Shown here: one piece after another, positions 33,524 through 41,922 of the stretch
Layout of the letters: every line of letters begins with the position of its first letter
Position numbering within the stretch: the first letter of the stretch is position 1
Assembly: GCA_036381835.1 (NCBI GenBank)
Contig: DASVCA010000069.1
Span: 1 to 42,992, forward strand
Source: DASULK01 sp036381835
GTDB taxonomy: Bacteria > Actinomycetota > Actinomycetes > Mycobacteriales > Micromonosporaceae
Reading direction: 5' to 3'
DNA length: 42,992 nucleotides
Notes under the pieces: generated by a model
The model's database searches: none
Told to the model about the DNA's origin: nothing
Seen by the model: the letters and a program-made list of their open reading frames with translations, nothing else
Program-made: the position numbers and the translations under genes

Positions 33524-34177
33524 GTGGAGGCACCGGAGGAGACCAAGCGGCTGGTACGCCGACTGATCGGTGAAGGGCGGGAGATCACCGCGCAGCGGCG
33601 GATCACCAACAATCCGGGGAGTCTGTTCCAACTGCTCTACCGGGCGCTGTTGAGCCGGTCCCAGCCGGATCGGCAGCGGGTCGCGCACACCGCCCGCGCG
33701 CTGGACGAACAGGGTTGGGGGATTCCGAGCGAACTGGCGCGGGCACCGTTCGAGCAGCGTTTCCGAGTGCTGCGCGACGCCAGCCATCGACGCGACGCGC
33801 GTGAGTTGGCCGCGGTGCTCGGGGATCTCGCGCTGATGATCGTGCAGCGGTACCGGGGTGATCTGCGCCGGCTGCGCAGCGCGGCCCGACAGGATCCGCA
33901 GGTCGAGCGGAGGTTGCTCGCGGAGCTGCCCGGTATCGACGACAAGGTCGTCGATGTGTTCTTCCGCGACGTCCAGGTGGTGTGGCGTGAGCTCGCTCCG
34001 TTCGCCGACCGTCCGGCTCTCACCGCCGGGCGCCGGCTCGGCCTCGGCGGTACCGCCGAGGGGCTTGCTGCCCTGGCCGGCAGTCCGGCCTCCGAGCGCT
34101 TCTTCTGGTTGGTGACCGCGCTGTCGTGCATCGACCAGGACCGGCGGTACGCCGATTACGCGGCGGTTGCCGCTTAA
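33524..34177 (+). CDS. HhH endonuclease/glycosylase-like protein
   Basis: 217 residues, helical. The C-terminal half carries a helix-hairpin-helix-like LPGIDDKVVDVFFRDVQVVW followed by APFADRPALTAGRRLGLG, as in the HhH-GPD-related proteins often labelled endonuclease in actinobacteria. The N-terminal part LFQLLYRALLSRSQPDRQRV fits the same family. A catalytic Lys typical of bifunctional glycosylases is not evident, so the activity is unproven. GTG 33524 start. The TAA stop overlaps the ribosome site of the next gene, so they are co-transcribed. Confidence 0.75.
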   Translation: MEAPEETKRLVRRLIGEGREITAQRRITNNPGSLFQLLYRALLSRSQPDRQRVAHTARALDEQGWGIPSELARAPFEQRFRVLRDASHRRDARELAAVLGDLALMIVQRYRGDLRRLRSAARQDPQVERRLLAELPGIDDKVVDVFFRDVQVVWRELAPFADRPALTAGRRLGLGGTAEGLAALAGSPASERFFWLVTALSCIDQDRRYADYAAVAA

Positions 34178-34186
34178 GGAGGAGTG

Positions 34187-34588
34187 ATGAAGTACGAGAG
34201 CTTTCTCGGCGAGGTCGCGCAGCGCGCTTCGATCTCGCCGGGCCAGGCCGAGAACGCCGTCCGGGCCACCATGGAGACCCTGGCCGAACGGCTGACCTCC
34301 GGTGAGGTGCTCGATTTGGCCGCCCAACTGCCCGAACCCATGTCCCCGATGCTGCACCCGTCTCACGAGGAGGCGGAGAAGTTCGGCGCGCAGGAATTCG
34401 TTCGCCGGGTGGCGACCCGGTTCGGCAGCGACGAGCGCCACGCCAGGGCGGTGGTGCGCGCGGTCTTCGCCACCATGCGGGAGGCGGTCTCCAGCGGAGA
34501 GTTCGACGACGTGCTGGCTCAGTTGCCGCGGGACTTCTGCGCCTTCGTCAACCTGGCGGACAGCCGGGTGAATCTGGACTACCGGTGA
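34187..34588 (+). CDS. DUF2267 protein
   Basis: 133 residues. The two helical repeats of DUF2267 are clear: YESFLGEVAQRASISPGQAE, NAVRATMETLAERLTSGEVL and later FVRRVATRFGSDERHARAVV, RAVFATMREAVSSGEFDDVL, each ending in an AQLP motif. Function of the family is unknown; it is common in stress-response gene sets. AAGGAGG at 34176-34182 lies 4 nt before ATG 34187; GTG 34184 is an alternative. A second DUF2267 domain is found at 36025-36999. Confidence 0.88.
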   Translation: MKYESFLGEVAQRASISPGQAENAVRATMETLAERLTSGEVLDLAAQLPEPMSPMLHPSHEEAEKFGAQEFVRRVATRFGSDERHARAVVRAVFATMREAVSSGEFDDVLAQLPRDFCAFVNLADSRVNLDYR

Positions 34589-34646
34589 CGGACCGGGTAG
34601 TCGCCGCCGGCGGGTTTCGCCGACCCGGTCTGGGGTAGGCGTGGCC

Positions 34647-35951
34647 ATGACCAGACCACGCATCGTCATCGTCGGCGCCGGATTCGCCGGTTACCACGCC
34701 GCCCGGACTCTCGCCCGGCTGGCCAAGGGTCGGTCGGAGATCGTCCTGCTGAATCCGACCGACTACTTCCTCTATCTGCCGCTGCTGCCGGAGGTCGCGG
34801 CGGGGGTGCTGGAACCGACCCGGGTGGCGGTCTCCCTGGCGAACACGCTGCCGGGTGTGCGCGTCGTCATCGGCGAGGCCGACGAAGTCGATCTGCGCCA
34901 GCGACGGGTCGCCTTCAACGGACCGGAAGGGGGGCGGGGAGCGCTCGGCTACGACCGGCTCATCCTCGCCGTCGGCAGCGTCAACAAGCTGCTGCCCATC
35001 CCCGGCGTCACCGAACACGCGCACGGGTTCCGCGGCCTGCCGGAGGCGCTCTATCTGCACGACCACATCGTCCGTCAGATCGAACTGGCCGACAGCACCG
35101 ACGACCCGGTGGAGCGGGATGCGCGCTGCACGTTCGTGGTGGTCGGTGCCGGCTACACCGGTACCGAGGTCGCCGCGCACGGGCAGCTGTTCACCGATGC
35201 GCTCGTGGCCCACCATCCGCGGTTGGACGGACGCTGCCGGTGGATGCTGCTCGACATCGCGGACCGGGTGTTGCCGGAGTTGGATCCGCGGATGTCCGTG
35301 ACGGCCCGCCGGGTGCTCGATGAGCGGAACATCGAGGTCTGTCTCGGCACGTCGGTGCGGGAGGCCACCGCCGACGGGGTGCACCTCACCGACGGGCGAT
35401 TCGTACCCACTCGGTCCTTGATCTGGTGTGTCGGGGTGCGCCCGGACCCGCTGGTCGCGGACCTCGGGCTGGAGACCCGCAAGGGCCGGCTGGTGGTCGA
35501 CGAGTTCCTCAACGTGCCCGGCTTCCCCGAGGTGTACGCGGCCGGGGACGCGGCGGCGGTGCCCGATCTGAGCCGGCCCGGACAGCTCACCCCGATGACC
35601 GCGCAGCACGCCCAACGACAAGGCAAGCTGGTGGCGCACAACGTCGCCGCGTCCCTCGGCATCGGCCGACGTCGTCCCTACCACTATCGTTCCCGCGGTT
35701 TCGCGGTCGATCTCGGCGGCCCCGACGCGGCGGCGAACCCCTTCCAGGTGCCGATGTCGGGTCTGCCGGCGAAGGCGGTCACCCGCGGCTACCACCTCTT
35801 CGTCCTGCCCAGCAACCGGACCCGGGTGGTCACCGACTGGCTCCTCGATCTGGTGCTGGATCGGCAGGGTGTGCAGTTGAACCTGGTTCCGTCGGACGCG
35901 GTGCCGTTGGAGAGCGCCTCACCGGAGCTCCCCGTGGGCGCGCTGCGGTAG
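34647..35951 (+). CDS. Type II NADH dehydrogenase-like FAD oxidoreductase
   Basis: About 434 residues. FAD-binding motif IVIVGAGFAGYHAA at the N terminus, FLYLPLLPEVAAG, the second dinucleotide fold VVVGAGYTGTEVAAH for NADH, and YAAGDAAAV for FAD. This is the order in NDH-2 enzymes, which pass electrons from NADH to quinone without pumping protons. The C-terminal region (LFVLPSNRTRVVTDWLLDLVL) could be the membrane-associating amphipathic helix. GTG 34641, two codons earlier, is a possible start. A strong hairpin follows 24 nt after the stop. Confidence 0.88.
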   Translation: MTRPRIVIVGAGFAGYHAARTLARLAKGRSEIVLLNPTDYFLYLPLLPEVAAGVLEPTRVAVSLANTLPGVRVVIGEADEVDLRQRRVAFNGPEGGRGALGYDRLILAVGSVNKLLPIPGVTEHAHGFRGLPEALYLHDHIVRQIELADSTDDPVERDARCTFVVVGAGYTGTEVAAHGQLFTDALVAHHPRLDGRCRWMLLDIADRVLPELDPRMSVTARRVLDERNIEVCLGTSVREATADGVHLTDGRFVPTRSLIWCVGVRPDPLVADLGLETRKGRLVVDEFLNVPGFPEVYAAGDAAAVPDLSRPGQLTPMTAQHAQRQGKLVAHNVAASLGIGRRRPYHYRSRGFAVDLGGPDAAANPFQVPMSGLPAKAVTRGYHLFVLPSNRTRVVTDWLLDLVLDRQGVQLNLVPSDAVPLESASPELPVGALR

Positions 35952-35974
35952 GCCGCGCGGCCTCACCTCGCACG

Positions 35975-36013
35975 CCTATGGCGAAGGCCGGGCAACCGGC
36001 GCTTCGCCATAGG
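35975..36013 (+). terminator. Bidirectional terminator with GCAA tetraloop
   Basis: A perfect 12-bp outer stem (35975-35986 with 36002-36013), a single bulged G, then a 5-bp stem GCCGG/CCGGC closed by a GCAA tetraloop. It separates the convergent NDH-2-like gene (+) and the DUF2267-PCD gene (-). Confidence 0.85.
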
Positions 36014-36024
36014 TGGCGCGGCGG

Positions 36025-36999
36025 TCAGGCGATACCCGCGCCCACTTCCTCGATCGCGTCGTCCACGGCGTGGGCCAGGTCGACGTCGAGCGCGGTCACC
36101 GCGTCCACGCTCTCCGTGCGGACGACGATCATGGCGGTGCCGTCCCGCCGTTCGACATGGGGCCTGCGGCCCATCTCGGCGTGCAGCCGATCGAGCCGCC
36201 GTATCACCCGGTCGAGATTGTCCGACGGCAGCACCAGGGCGCGAACCAGTGCGTTGCGGCTGCCCGACCAGTACGGCAGCTCGGTCAGCGCGGACCGTAC
36301 CTCGTCATCGGTCAGCGGTGCGACGTGTGCCGTCTTGTCGACCAGCCCGCCGCCGGCGGCGACGGGGGACAGGAGCTCGCGGAGGTCGGGCGGGATGTCC
36401 AGCGACGCGATCAGGTCGGCGCGGTGGTCGGCGAGCGCGTTGAGCACCGCCTGCGCCTGATATCGGGCCTGGTCCCGCGGGCGTAGCGTCATCCGGGCCA
36501 CGTCGTCGAGGAAGCCGATCAGAGTGCGTGGTTGGCGTGGGGTGACCGACGGGTAGTCGTCGTGCAGGGCGGCCGGTACCACGTCGAGCAGGCGCCGGCG
36601 ATCCGGTCCGTCCAGTGCTCGGGCCAACGCGATCACGGTCGCCTCTGCGGCCCGCCGCGCCTGGTCGAAGTCCAGCCCGAGGCGTTGCCGAACGTCCTCG
36701 ACGAACCCGCGGTATCCCACCGGGGCCGGTCCGGGGCCGGCCGGCAACTCCGCCACCCAGTCGTCCATCAGCGGAGGTTGCTCCGGGGGCGCTGGTGGCG
36801 TCGCTGCGACCCGGCGGGGCCCCGGCTTGCGCTCACCCGCCGGCGGCGGCCCGCTGCGTCGCCCCTGGCTCGTGTGCTCGAACTGTTTCGATGAGCCGAG
36901 CGTCGCCTCCGCCTCGCTCGGTTGCCGCCCTTGCTCCCGGGTCCGGTGGGCGAGCGTGCGACGCCGCTGGTTGTCGCCCTCCATCTGCTTACCGCTCAT
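36025..36999 (-). CDS. DUF2267 domain fused to a degenerate pterin-carbinolamine dehydratase-like domain
   Basis: 324 residues in three parts. Residues 1-50 (MSGKQMEGDNQRRRTLAHRT, SEAEATLGSSKQ) form a charged module seen at the start of other actinobacterial stress proteins. About 96-215 is DUF2267 (YRGFVEDVRQRLGLDFDQAR). About 226-320 resembles PCD/DCoH (PLTDDEVRSALTELPYWSGS, later VVRTESVDAVTALDVDLAHA). The catalytic HHP of true dehydratases reads RRP here (278-280), and the later catalytic His position is also replaced, so it is probably a non-catalytic dimerisation or regulatory fold. ATG 36999 with GGGAAG upstream is preferred over earlier in-frame starts. Confidence 0.75.
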   Translation of the reverse strand: MSGKQMEGDNQRRRTLAHRTREQGRQPSEAEATLGSSKQFEHTSQGRRSGPPPAGERKPGPRRVAATPPAPPEQPPLMDDWVAELPAGPGPAPVGYRGFVEDVRQRLGLDFDQARRAAEATVIALARALDGPDRRRLLDVVPAALHDDYPSVTPRQPRTLIGFLDDVARMTLRPRDQARYQAQAVLNALADHRADLIASLDIPPDLRELLSPVAAGGGLVDKTAHVAPLTDDEVRSALTELPYWSGSRNALVRALVLPSDNLDRVIRRLDRLHAEMGRRPHVERRDGTAMIVVRTESVDAVTALDVDLAHAVDDAIEEVGAGIA

Positions 37000-37138
37000 G
37001 CCGTGGGCTTCCCGGGGCGGGGGCGGTGAAACGCGACGTATCCCGGCGTAACCCTGATCCGGGCGGGGTATGACCGTTCCGCCAGGGGGCGTGCCCTGGG
37101 GGAGGTTCCACCCACCCGTTGCGTGAGGAGCGGCGTTC

Positions 37139-37462
37139 ATGAGGAAGATCGTGGAGATCGTGCCCGCCCGGCCCGGCTGGTACGCCCGCTGGCGGCCGGG
37201 GCCGGACACGACCCGGACCTGTCCGGTGGCGGTGTGGGTGTTGATCGAGGACGCCGACGGGTCCAACCGGGAAGTGGTGGGGATGGACGAGCACGGACAC
37301 TGGCCCGGTGCCGACGTCGATTCGGACGGCGAGTTCGTCCGCTACCTGTTTCAGCCTCCCGAGTCCGGGCAGCCGGAGGACGCCTGTGCCCCGGTGCCCG
37401 ACCCGTGTCGCAGGGTGACGACCGCGCAGATGCTGTCCGTGGTAGGCGCGAACACACGCTGA
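37139..37462 (+). CDS. 107-aa protein of unknown function
   Basis: Starts MRKIVEIVPARPGWYARWRP and contains TCPVAVWVLIEDADGSNREV, VGMDEHGHWP, then an acidic FVRYLFQPP segment. The pattern of short strands suggests a small beta-rich soluble protein. No family is recognised. ATG 37139 has GAGGAG 9 nt upstream. It is divergent from the DUF2267-PCD gene with 139 bp between starts. Confidence 0.75.
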   Translation: MRKIVEIVPARPGWYARWRPGPDTTRTCPVAVWVLIEDADGSNREVVGMDEHGHWPGADVDSDGEFVRYLFQPPESGQPEDACAPVPDPCRRVTTAQMLSVVGANTR

Positions 37463-37502
37463 CCGCCGGTTGACCGGCGTCGGCCGGCCTGGGGGGTGAG
37501 GG

Positions 37503-37958
37503 ATGGAGTTCTCCGTCACGGAACTCGGCTACGACCGCGAAGAGGTAGACGTCTATCTGGCGCGGCTGCATGAGGAACTGGCGCAGCTGCAGGTGCAGGC
37601 TCAGGCCGCCGCGGAGACGAACGCGGAACTGGTCTTGGTGCGCGAGGAGGCCGCCCGGCTGCGCCGGTTGGTGGCCGGCAGGCCGAGCGTCTACCGGGTG
37701 TCGGGGCGCATGCAGCGGTTGCTGGCGGCCGCCGAGGAGGAGGCGGCGGAGATCCTGGCGCAGGCGCGCGAGGAGCTCGCCGCCGCTCAGCGGGAGGCCG
37801 AGCAGTTGCGGGCACGGGCGTACGCGGAGGCGGTCGAGGCGCGGCGGGACTTCGAGGCCGCGCTGCATGCGCGGCGGCAGCGCGAACAGCGGGCGGATGA
37901 GATACTGCGGGATCTGAACGTCGCGATCGAGTATGAACCGTCCCGTCGGCCGGGTTGA
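37503..37958 (+). CDS. DivIVA-like coiled-coil protein
   Basis: 151 residues. The N terminus FSVTELGYDREEVDVYLARL resembles the DivIVA start (strand, turn, then helix with a VDxxL pattern). The rest is an uninterrupted Ala/Glu/Arg-rich coiled coil from about 20 to 140. DivIVA/Wag31-type proteins mark curved membrane or growing poles. This short version lacks the long C-terminal part of Wag31 and is more like accessory DivIVA-domain proteins. ATG 37503 follows GAGGG by about 4 nt. The membrane-binding Arg/Phe residues are not certain. Confidence 0.78.
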   Translation: MEFSVTELGYDREEVDVYLARLHEELAQLQVQAQAAAETNAELVLVREEAARLRRLVAGRPSVYRVSGRMQRLLAAAEEEAAEILAQAREELAAAQREAEQLRARAYAEAVEARRDFEAALHARRQREQRADEILRDLNVAIEYEPSRRPG

Positions 37959-38028
37959 TCCCCCGCCGTACCTCGTGCCGTATTTTCTTGGCGTACGGGT
38001 CGGCTATCGAGGGATTCGACGGGATCAC

Positions 38029-38949
38029 GTGACGAGTACGGGGGACGGTTCGAACCGCGACGGCGACCGGCTCGTCGTCGCCTCCGCCGTCCTGCTGGCG
38101 ATATTGATCGCCGGACATCGATGGATTCCCAATGTCGCCGGCTTCGGCAGTCTGATCGACACCGCGGCACCGTTGCTCGCCGCGGGGGTGCCGCCGTTGG
38201 CGCTGGCCGCGCTCGCCTGCCGGTCGCGGCGGGCGTTGGCGGCGGTGGCGCTGCCGGCGGCGATCTGGCTCGCCGTGTTCGGCCCGGCCTGGGTGCCCTC
38301 CGGCGGCGGAGCGGTGCAACTTCGGGTGGCGAGTCAGAACCTGCGCGCCGACAATCCCGATCCCGCCGGTACGGTCGCGCCCCTCGCCTCCCAGGCCGAC
38401 CTGATCGGGTTGCAGGAGATCTCCGCCACCGCTCTCGGACCGGTCGAGCAGGCGCTGACCCCGACCCATCGATACCGGGCGGTCGTCTCCACCGTGGCCC
38501 TGTTCAGCCGGTTCCCGATCCTCACGTACGCCGGTGTCGATACCGGTCTGGACTGGATCCGTGCCCTGCGAGCGGAAGTGGCGACCCCGGACGCGGACGT
38601 GGTCGTCTACGTCGTCCACCTGGGATCGGCCCGTGCGGGGGACACCGCCTCGCGGGATCGTAGCCTGGCCGGGCTGGTCGCCGCGCTGCGGCAGGACCCC
38701 GCCGAGCGCCTGGTCGTCCTCGGCGATCTGAACACGGCCAGCACCGACCGGGTGATCGCACCCCTGACCGAGCTGGTCCGCGATGCCCACGCGGACGCCG
38801 GCCGCGGCTTCGGGTTCACCTGGCCGTCGCCGCTTCCGGTCACCCGACCCGACCACGTCCTCTACCGCGGTCTGGTCGCGGCCGCCGCCGGTGTGGTCCG
38901 CACCCCCGGTAGCGACCACCGGGCGGTGACCGCCGGCTTCCGCGTCTAG
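38029..38949 (+). CDS. Membrane-anchored endonuclease/exonuclease/phosphatase (EEP) family protein
   Basis: 306 residues from GTG 38029. Three hydrophobic helices (to about 95) precede an EEP domain: LRVASQNLRADN (Asn metal ligand), LIGLQEIS (catalytic Glu), VVYVVHLGSA (His), LVVLGDLNTAS (Asp and Asn), and TRPDHVLYRG with GSDHRAV (final Asp-His). These are the standard Mg-dependent phosphodiesterase residues, so catalysis is likely, perhaps on phospholipid, nucleic acid or sugar phosphate outside the membrane. The frame is open upstream to ATG 37933 inside the DivIVA-like gene, so the start is uncertain. Confidence 0.85.
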   Translation: MTSTGDGSNRDGDRLVVASAVLLAILIAGHRWIPNVAGFGSLIDTAAPLLAAGVPPLALAALACRSRRALAAVALPAAIWLAVFGPAWVPSGGGAVQLRVASQNLRADNPDPAGTVAPLASQADLIGLQEISATALGPVEQALTPTHRYRAVVSTVALFSRFPILTYAGVDTGLDWIRALRAEVATPDADVVVYVVHLGSARAGDTASRDRSLAGLVAALRQDPAERLVVLGDLNTASTDRVIAPLTELVRDAHADAGRGFGFTWPSPLPVTRPDHVLYRGLVAAAAGVVRTPGSDHRAVTAGFRV

Positions 38950-38990
38950 CCGCGGCCACCGCAATCCGATCCGCTGCGGCGGTCGCGCGA

Positions 38991-39407
38991 TCAGCGGTGG
39001 GAGTGCTGTGCGGGCGACACGGTCAGACTGAACTGTCCGGCGGAGAACGGCCACAGCTGCTCGGCCCGCTCGGCGAGCTGCGCCACCTGATCCCGGGTCA
39101 GTCCGACCGAGCCGACGTTGGCCGTCACATCCGCGCGGTAGCGGCCCTCCTTGTCCCGGCTGAGCCGGGCTTCGGCGCGCACCTCGACCGTGTGCGCCTC
39201 GTCCGTGATGTCGGTTGCCGCCTCGACCGCGGCATGGTGCAGACACGACGCGAACGCCGCAGCCAGCAGCTGCTCCGGCGTCAGGCCACTGCCCTGGGGA
39301 GCCAGGGGCGAGGCCAGTGCGATCGACAGCTCCCCGTCATCGGTGCGGATGTGCCCTGCTTCAGCGGTCGCCACGGCGGTGTCCGCCCAGGTAGTCGACT
39401 TCGCCAT
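38991..39407 (-). CDS. OsmC/Ohr-family protein lacking the second cysteine
   Basis: 138 residues. The first Cys motif LLAAAFASCLHHAAVEAA (C55) and the RVE-type strand TVEVRAEARLSRDK fit Ohr, which reduces organic hydroperoxides with two cysteines. The second motif, normally CPYS, reads LWPFSAG with W119 in place of Cys. The thiol chemistry must therefore differ from canonical Ohr: possibly one-Cys with an outside thiol, or no peroxidase activity. The Arg in the early strand is also not clear. It converges on the EEP gene with 41 nt between. Confidence 0.85.
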   Translation of the reverse strand: MAKSTTWADTAVATAEAGHIRTDDGELSIALASPLAPQGSGLTPEQLLAAAFASCLHHAAVEAATDITDEAHTVEVRAEARLSRDKEGRYRADVTANVGSVGLTRDQVAQLAERAEQLWPFSAGQFSLTVSPAQHSHR

Positions 39408-39467
39408 CGGAACCTCCCCGTCCTCGACGCCGGGCTACCCGTGCCGGAACACGGCCAAACGCCCGGT

Positions 39468-40370
39468 CTACCGGGCCGAGTCGGCTTCGGCGGCCGACGG
39501 CGCCGCCGCCGCGGTGTTCCGGCCGAAGGACCGGCCGAGCGTCCGTACCTGTTCCTCCATCGCGGGTACCAGGCTGCGGGCGCCCCGGCCGATCACCAGG
39601 TCGTACAGCGGGCTCCCGAGCAGTGGCCGGGTCGCGTGCAGCAGCCAGATGCCCCGCGGAACCCAGACCCGCCGCCGGCGGCGTTCGATGCCGCGGACGA
39701 ACGCGGCGGCGCACGCCTGCACCGACGTGGTCGAATGCACCGGCCAGGGCAGTTTCCGCATCGCCTCGCGGAACGCGGGCAGATCCTCCTGGGCGTCTCG
39801 GACCAGGTCGGTGTCGATCCAACCCGGGTGGGCGGTGCCCACCCGTACCCCGCGGTGGGCCAGCTCCAGCCGCAGCGCGTTGCCCAGCTGCTCGACGCCC
39901 GCCTTGGCGGCGGCGTATGCCGCCATGCCCGGCAACGCGGCGAACGCCGCGGCGGAGGAGACCAGCAGCAGGTATCCGCGGCCGGCGATCAGGTGCTCGA
40001 CGGTCGCCGCCGCGGTCCGCGCCACACCGGTGAGGTTCACCTCCAGGGTGCGGGCGAACGCCTCGATGTCGCCCACGGCGATCGTGCCCCGATTGGCGAT
40101 GCCCGCGTTGGCCACCACGACGTCGATTCCGCCGAACGCTTCGACGGTCGCGGTCACCGCCTGCTCCAGCGCGCGCTGATCGGTGACGTCGCACTCGAAC
40201 CAGACGGTCTCCTCGCCGAGTTCGGCGGCCAGGTCGGCGAGCCGGTCGGGCTCCAGGCCGAGCAGGGCGAGGCGGGCACCGCGGGCGGCGAGCAGCCGCG
40301 CGGTCTGCGCGCCGATGCCACGGGCGGCACCGGTGATCAGGACGACTCGGCCGACGAGCGAATGTTTCAC
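39468..40370 (-). CDS. SDR-family oxidoreductase paired with a Baeyer-Villiger monooxygenase
   Basis: 300 residues. TGAARGIG NAD(P) motif at 13-20, VVANAGIANRG, catalytic Ser in LLLVSSAAAF and YAAAKAG (Tyr-x-x-x-Lys), PGWIDTDLV. A C-terminal extension of about 80 residues carries an Arg-rich patch and hydrophobic segment (WLLHATRPLL), common in membrane-associated SDRs. GTG 40370 has AAGGAG upstream and overlaps the monooxygenase stop by 4 nt (GTGA), so the two are co-translated. Together they could interconvert an alcohol and a ketone and oxidise the ketone to an ester or lactone (inference). Confidence 0.92.
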   Translation of the reverse strand: MKHSLVGRVVLITGAARGIGAQTARLLAARGARLALLGLEPDRLADLAAELGEETVWFECDVTDQRALEQAVTATVEAFGGIDVVVANAGIANRGTIAVGDIEAFARTLEVNLTGVARTAAATVEHLIAGRGYLLLVSSAAAFAALPGMAAYAAAKAGVEQLGNALRLELAHRGVRVGTAHPGWIDTDLVRDAQEDLPAFREAMRKLPWPVHSTTSVQACAAAFVRGIERRRRRVWVPRGIWLLHATRPLLGSPLYDLVIGRGARSLVPAMEEQVRTLGRSFGRNTAAAAPSAAEADSAR

Positions 40371-41875
40371 GTTGTCTCCTTTCCAGCGCCGCCGGCGAGG
40401 TCCGCTACCGGGCGCGCCGGCACCGCCCGGTACGCCGCCGGGTCGAAGCGGCGCGTGCGCAGCCAGTACGACCAGCTGTAGCCGGGCCACAGGGTCGAGT
40501 TGCGGCCGTTGGCGTCGAGATACCAGCTGCGGCAGCCGCCGCGCAGCCATACGGTGCGGGCCATCCGACGGTCCAGCGCGGCGTTGTAGGCCGCCTGGGC
40601 CCCCTCGGTGGGCTCGATCGCGGTGGCGTCGCTGCGATCGAGGTAGCGCAGCAGTCCGAGCAGGTAGTGGACCTGGCATTCGATCATGAAGACGACCGAG
40701 TTGTGGCCGAGCCCGGTGTTCGGCCCGAGCAGCATGAACAGATTGGGGAAGCCAGCCACGGTGCAGCCGCGGTAGGCGTACATGCTGCCCCGCCAGGCTT
40801 CGGCGAGGGTTCGTCCGCCGGGGCCCTGCACGGCCTGCGCGATCGGCAGGTCGGTCACGTGAAACCCGGTGCCGAAGATGATGGTGTCCACCGGGTGGGC
40901 CGCACCGTCCCGGGTGACGATCTCGGTCGGCCTGACCTCGGCGATCGCCTCGGTGACGAGCTCCACGTTCGGCCGGTTGAAGGTCGGGTAGTAGTCGTTG
41001 GACAGCAGCACCCGCTTGCAGCCCATGGTGTAGTTCGGGGTGAGCGCGGCGCGTAGGGCCGGGTCGCGCACCGACCGGCGCAGATGGCCACGGGCGACGG
41101 CTTCGCCGATGCGCATGAGCGCGGGCCGCAGGAACGCGGTGGCCAGCAGCTCGCGTCCCCAGTAGACCCCTGCCCGGGCCAGCCGCTGTGCGGGCGGGAA
41201 GGCGCGGAACAGGCGGCGCTCGATGCGGGTGATCGGCCGGTTCACCCTGGGCATCACCCAGGGGGCGGTGCGTTGGAAGACGTGCAGCCGATCGACCACG
41301 GGCGCGATCTGCGGCACGAACTGGACCGCCGAGGCGCCGGTGCCGATGACGGCCACCCGCCGGCCCGAGAGGTCCAGGGCGTGGTTCCACCGGGCGGAGT
41401 GGAACATCTCGCCGCGGAAGGAGGACAGACCCGGCAGCTGCGGAACGGCCGGCTCGCTGAGCGGACCGACGGCCAGCACGAGCAGGCGCGCGCGCCAGGT
41501 GCCGGCCGAGGTGTCCAACCGCCAGCACCGTTCGTCCTCGTCCCAGGTCGCGCCCCGCACGTCGTGGCCGAGGCGCAGGTGCGGGCGCAGGCCGAAGTCG
41601 GCCACGCAGCGGCGCAGGTACGCCCAGATCTCCGGCTGGCCGGAGAAGCCCCGGCTCCAGTCCGGGTTGAGCGCGAAGGACAGCGAGTACATCTGCGACG
41701 GCACATCGCAGGCGCAGCCCGGATAGGTGTTGTCCCGCCAGGTCCCGCCGACCTCGCTCGCCCGGTCGAAGACGACGAAGTCCTCGTACCCCCGTTGCTT
41801 GAGGCGGATGGCGGCCGCGATACCGCCGAAGCCGGCACCGACGATCGCCACTCGTACGCGGTCGCTGTCAGTCAC
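40367..41875 (-). CDS. Flavin-containing monooxygenase, Baeyer-Villiger type
   Basis: 502 residues from GTG 41875. FAD motif VAIVGAGFGGIAAAI, the EVGGTWRDNTYPGCACD block with the Arg/Asp typical of BVMOs, the fingerprint F153-x-G-x-x-x-H-x-x-x-W163-N (FRGEMFHSARWN) and the NADPH motif VAVIGTGASAVQ. Such enzymes insert oxygen beside a ketone using NADPH and O2. FGTGFHVTDLP and LLGPNTGLGHNS are further family blocks. The open frame extends to 41995 but the usual N terminus begins at GTG 41875, although its ribosome site is weak. Substrate not deducible; lipid, steroid or terpenoid ketones are possible. Confidence 0.92.
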   Translation of the reverse strand: MTDSDRVRVAIVGAGFGGIAAAIRLKQRGYEDFVVFDRASEVGGTWRDNTYPGCACDVPSQMYSLSFALNPDWSRGFSGQPEIWAYLRRCVADFGLRPHLRLGHDVRGATWDEDERCWRLDTSAGTWRARLLVLAVGPLSEPAVPQLPGLSSFRGEMFHSARWNHALDLSGRRVAVIGTGASAVQFVPQIAPVVDRLHVFQRTAPWVMPRVNRPITRIERRLFRAFPPAQRLARAGVYWGRELLATAFLRPALMRIGEAVARGHLRRSVRDPALRAALTPNYTMGCKRVLLSNDYYPTFNRPNVELVTEAIAEVRPTEIVTRDGAAHPVDTIIFGTGFHVTDLPIAQAVQGPGGRTLAEAWRGSMYAYRGCTVAGFPNLFMLLGPNTGLGHNSVVFMIECQVHYLLGLLRYLDRSDATAIEPTEGAQAAYNAALDRRMARTVWLRGGCRSWYLDANGRNSTLWPGYSWSYWLRTRRFDPAAYRAVPARPVADLAGGAGKETT

Positions 41876-41922
41876 CCCGACCACCGCCGTCCGTTTTCCG
41901 GCATCGATGTCTTCGGCGAAGT

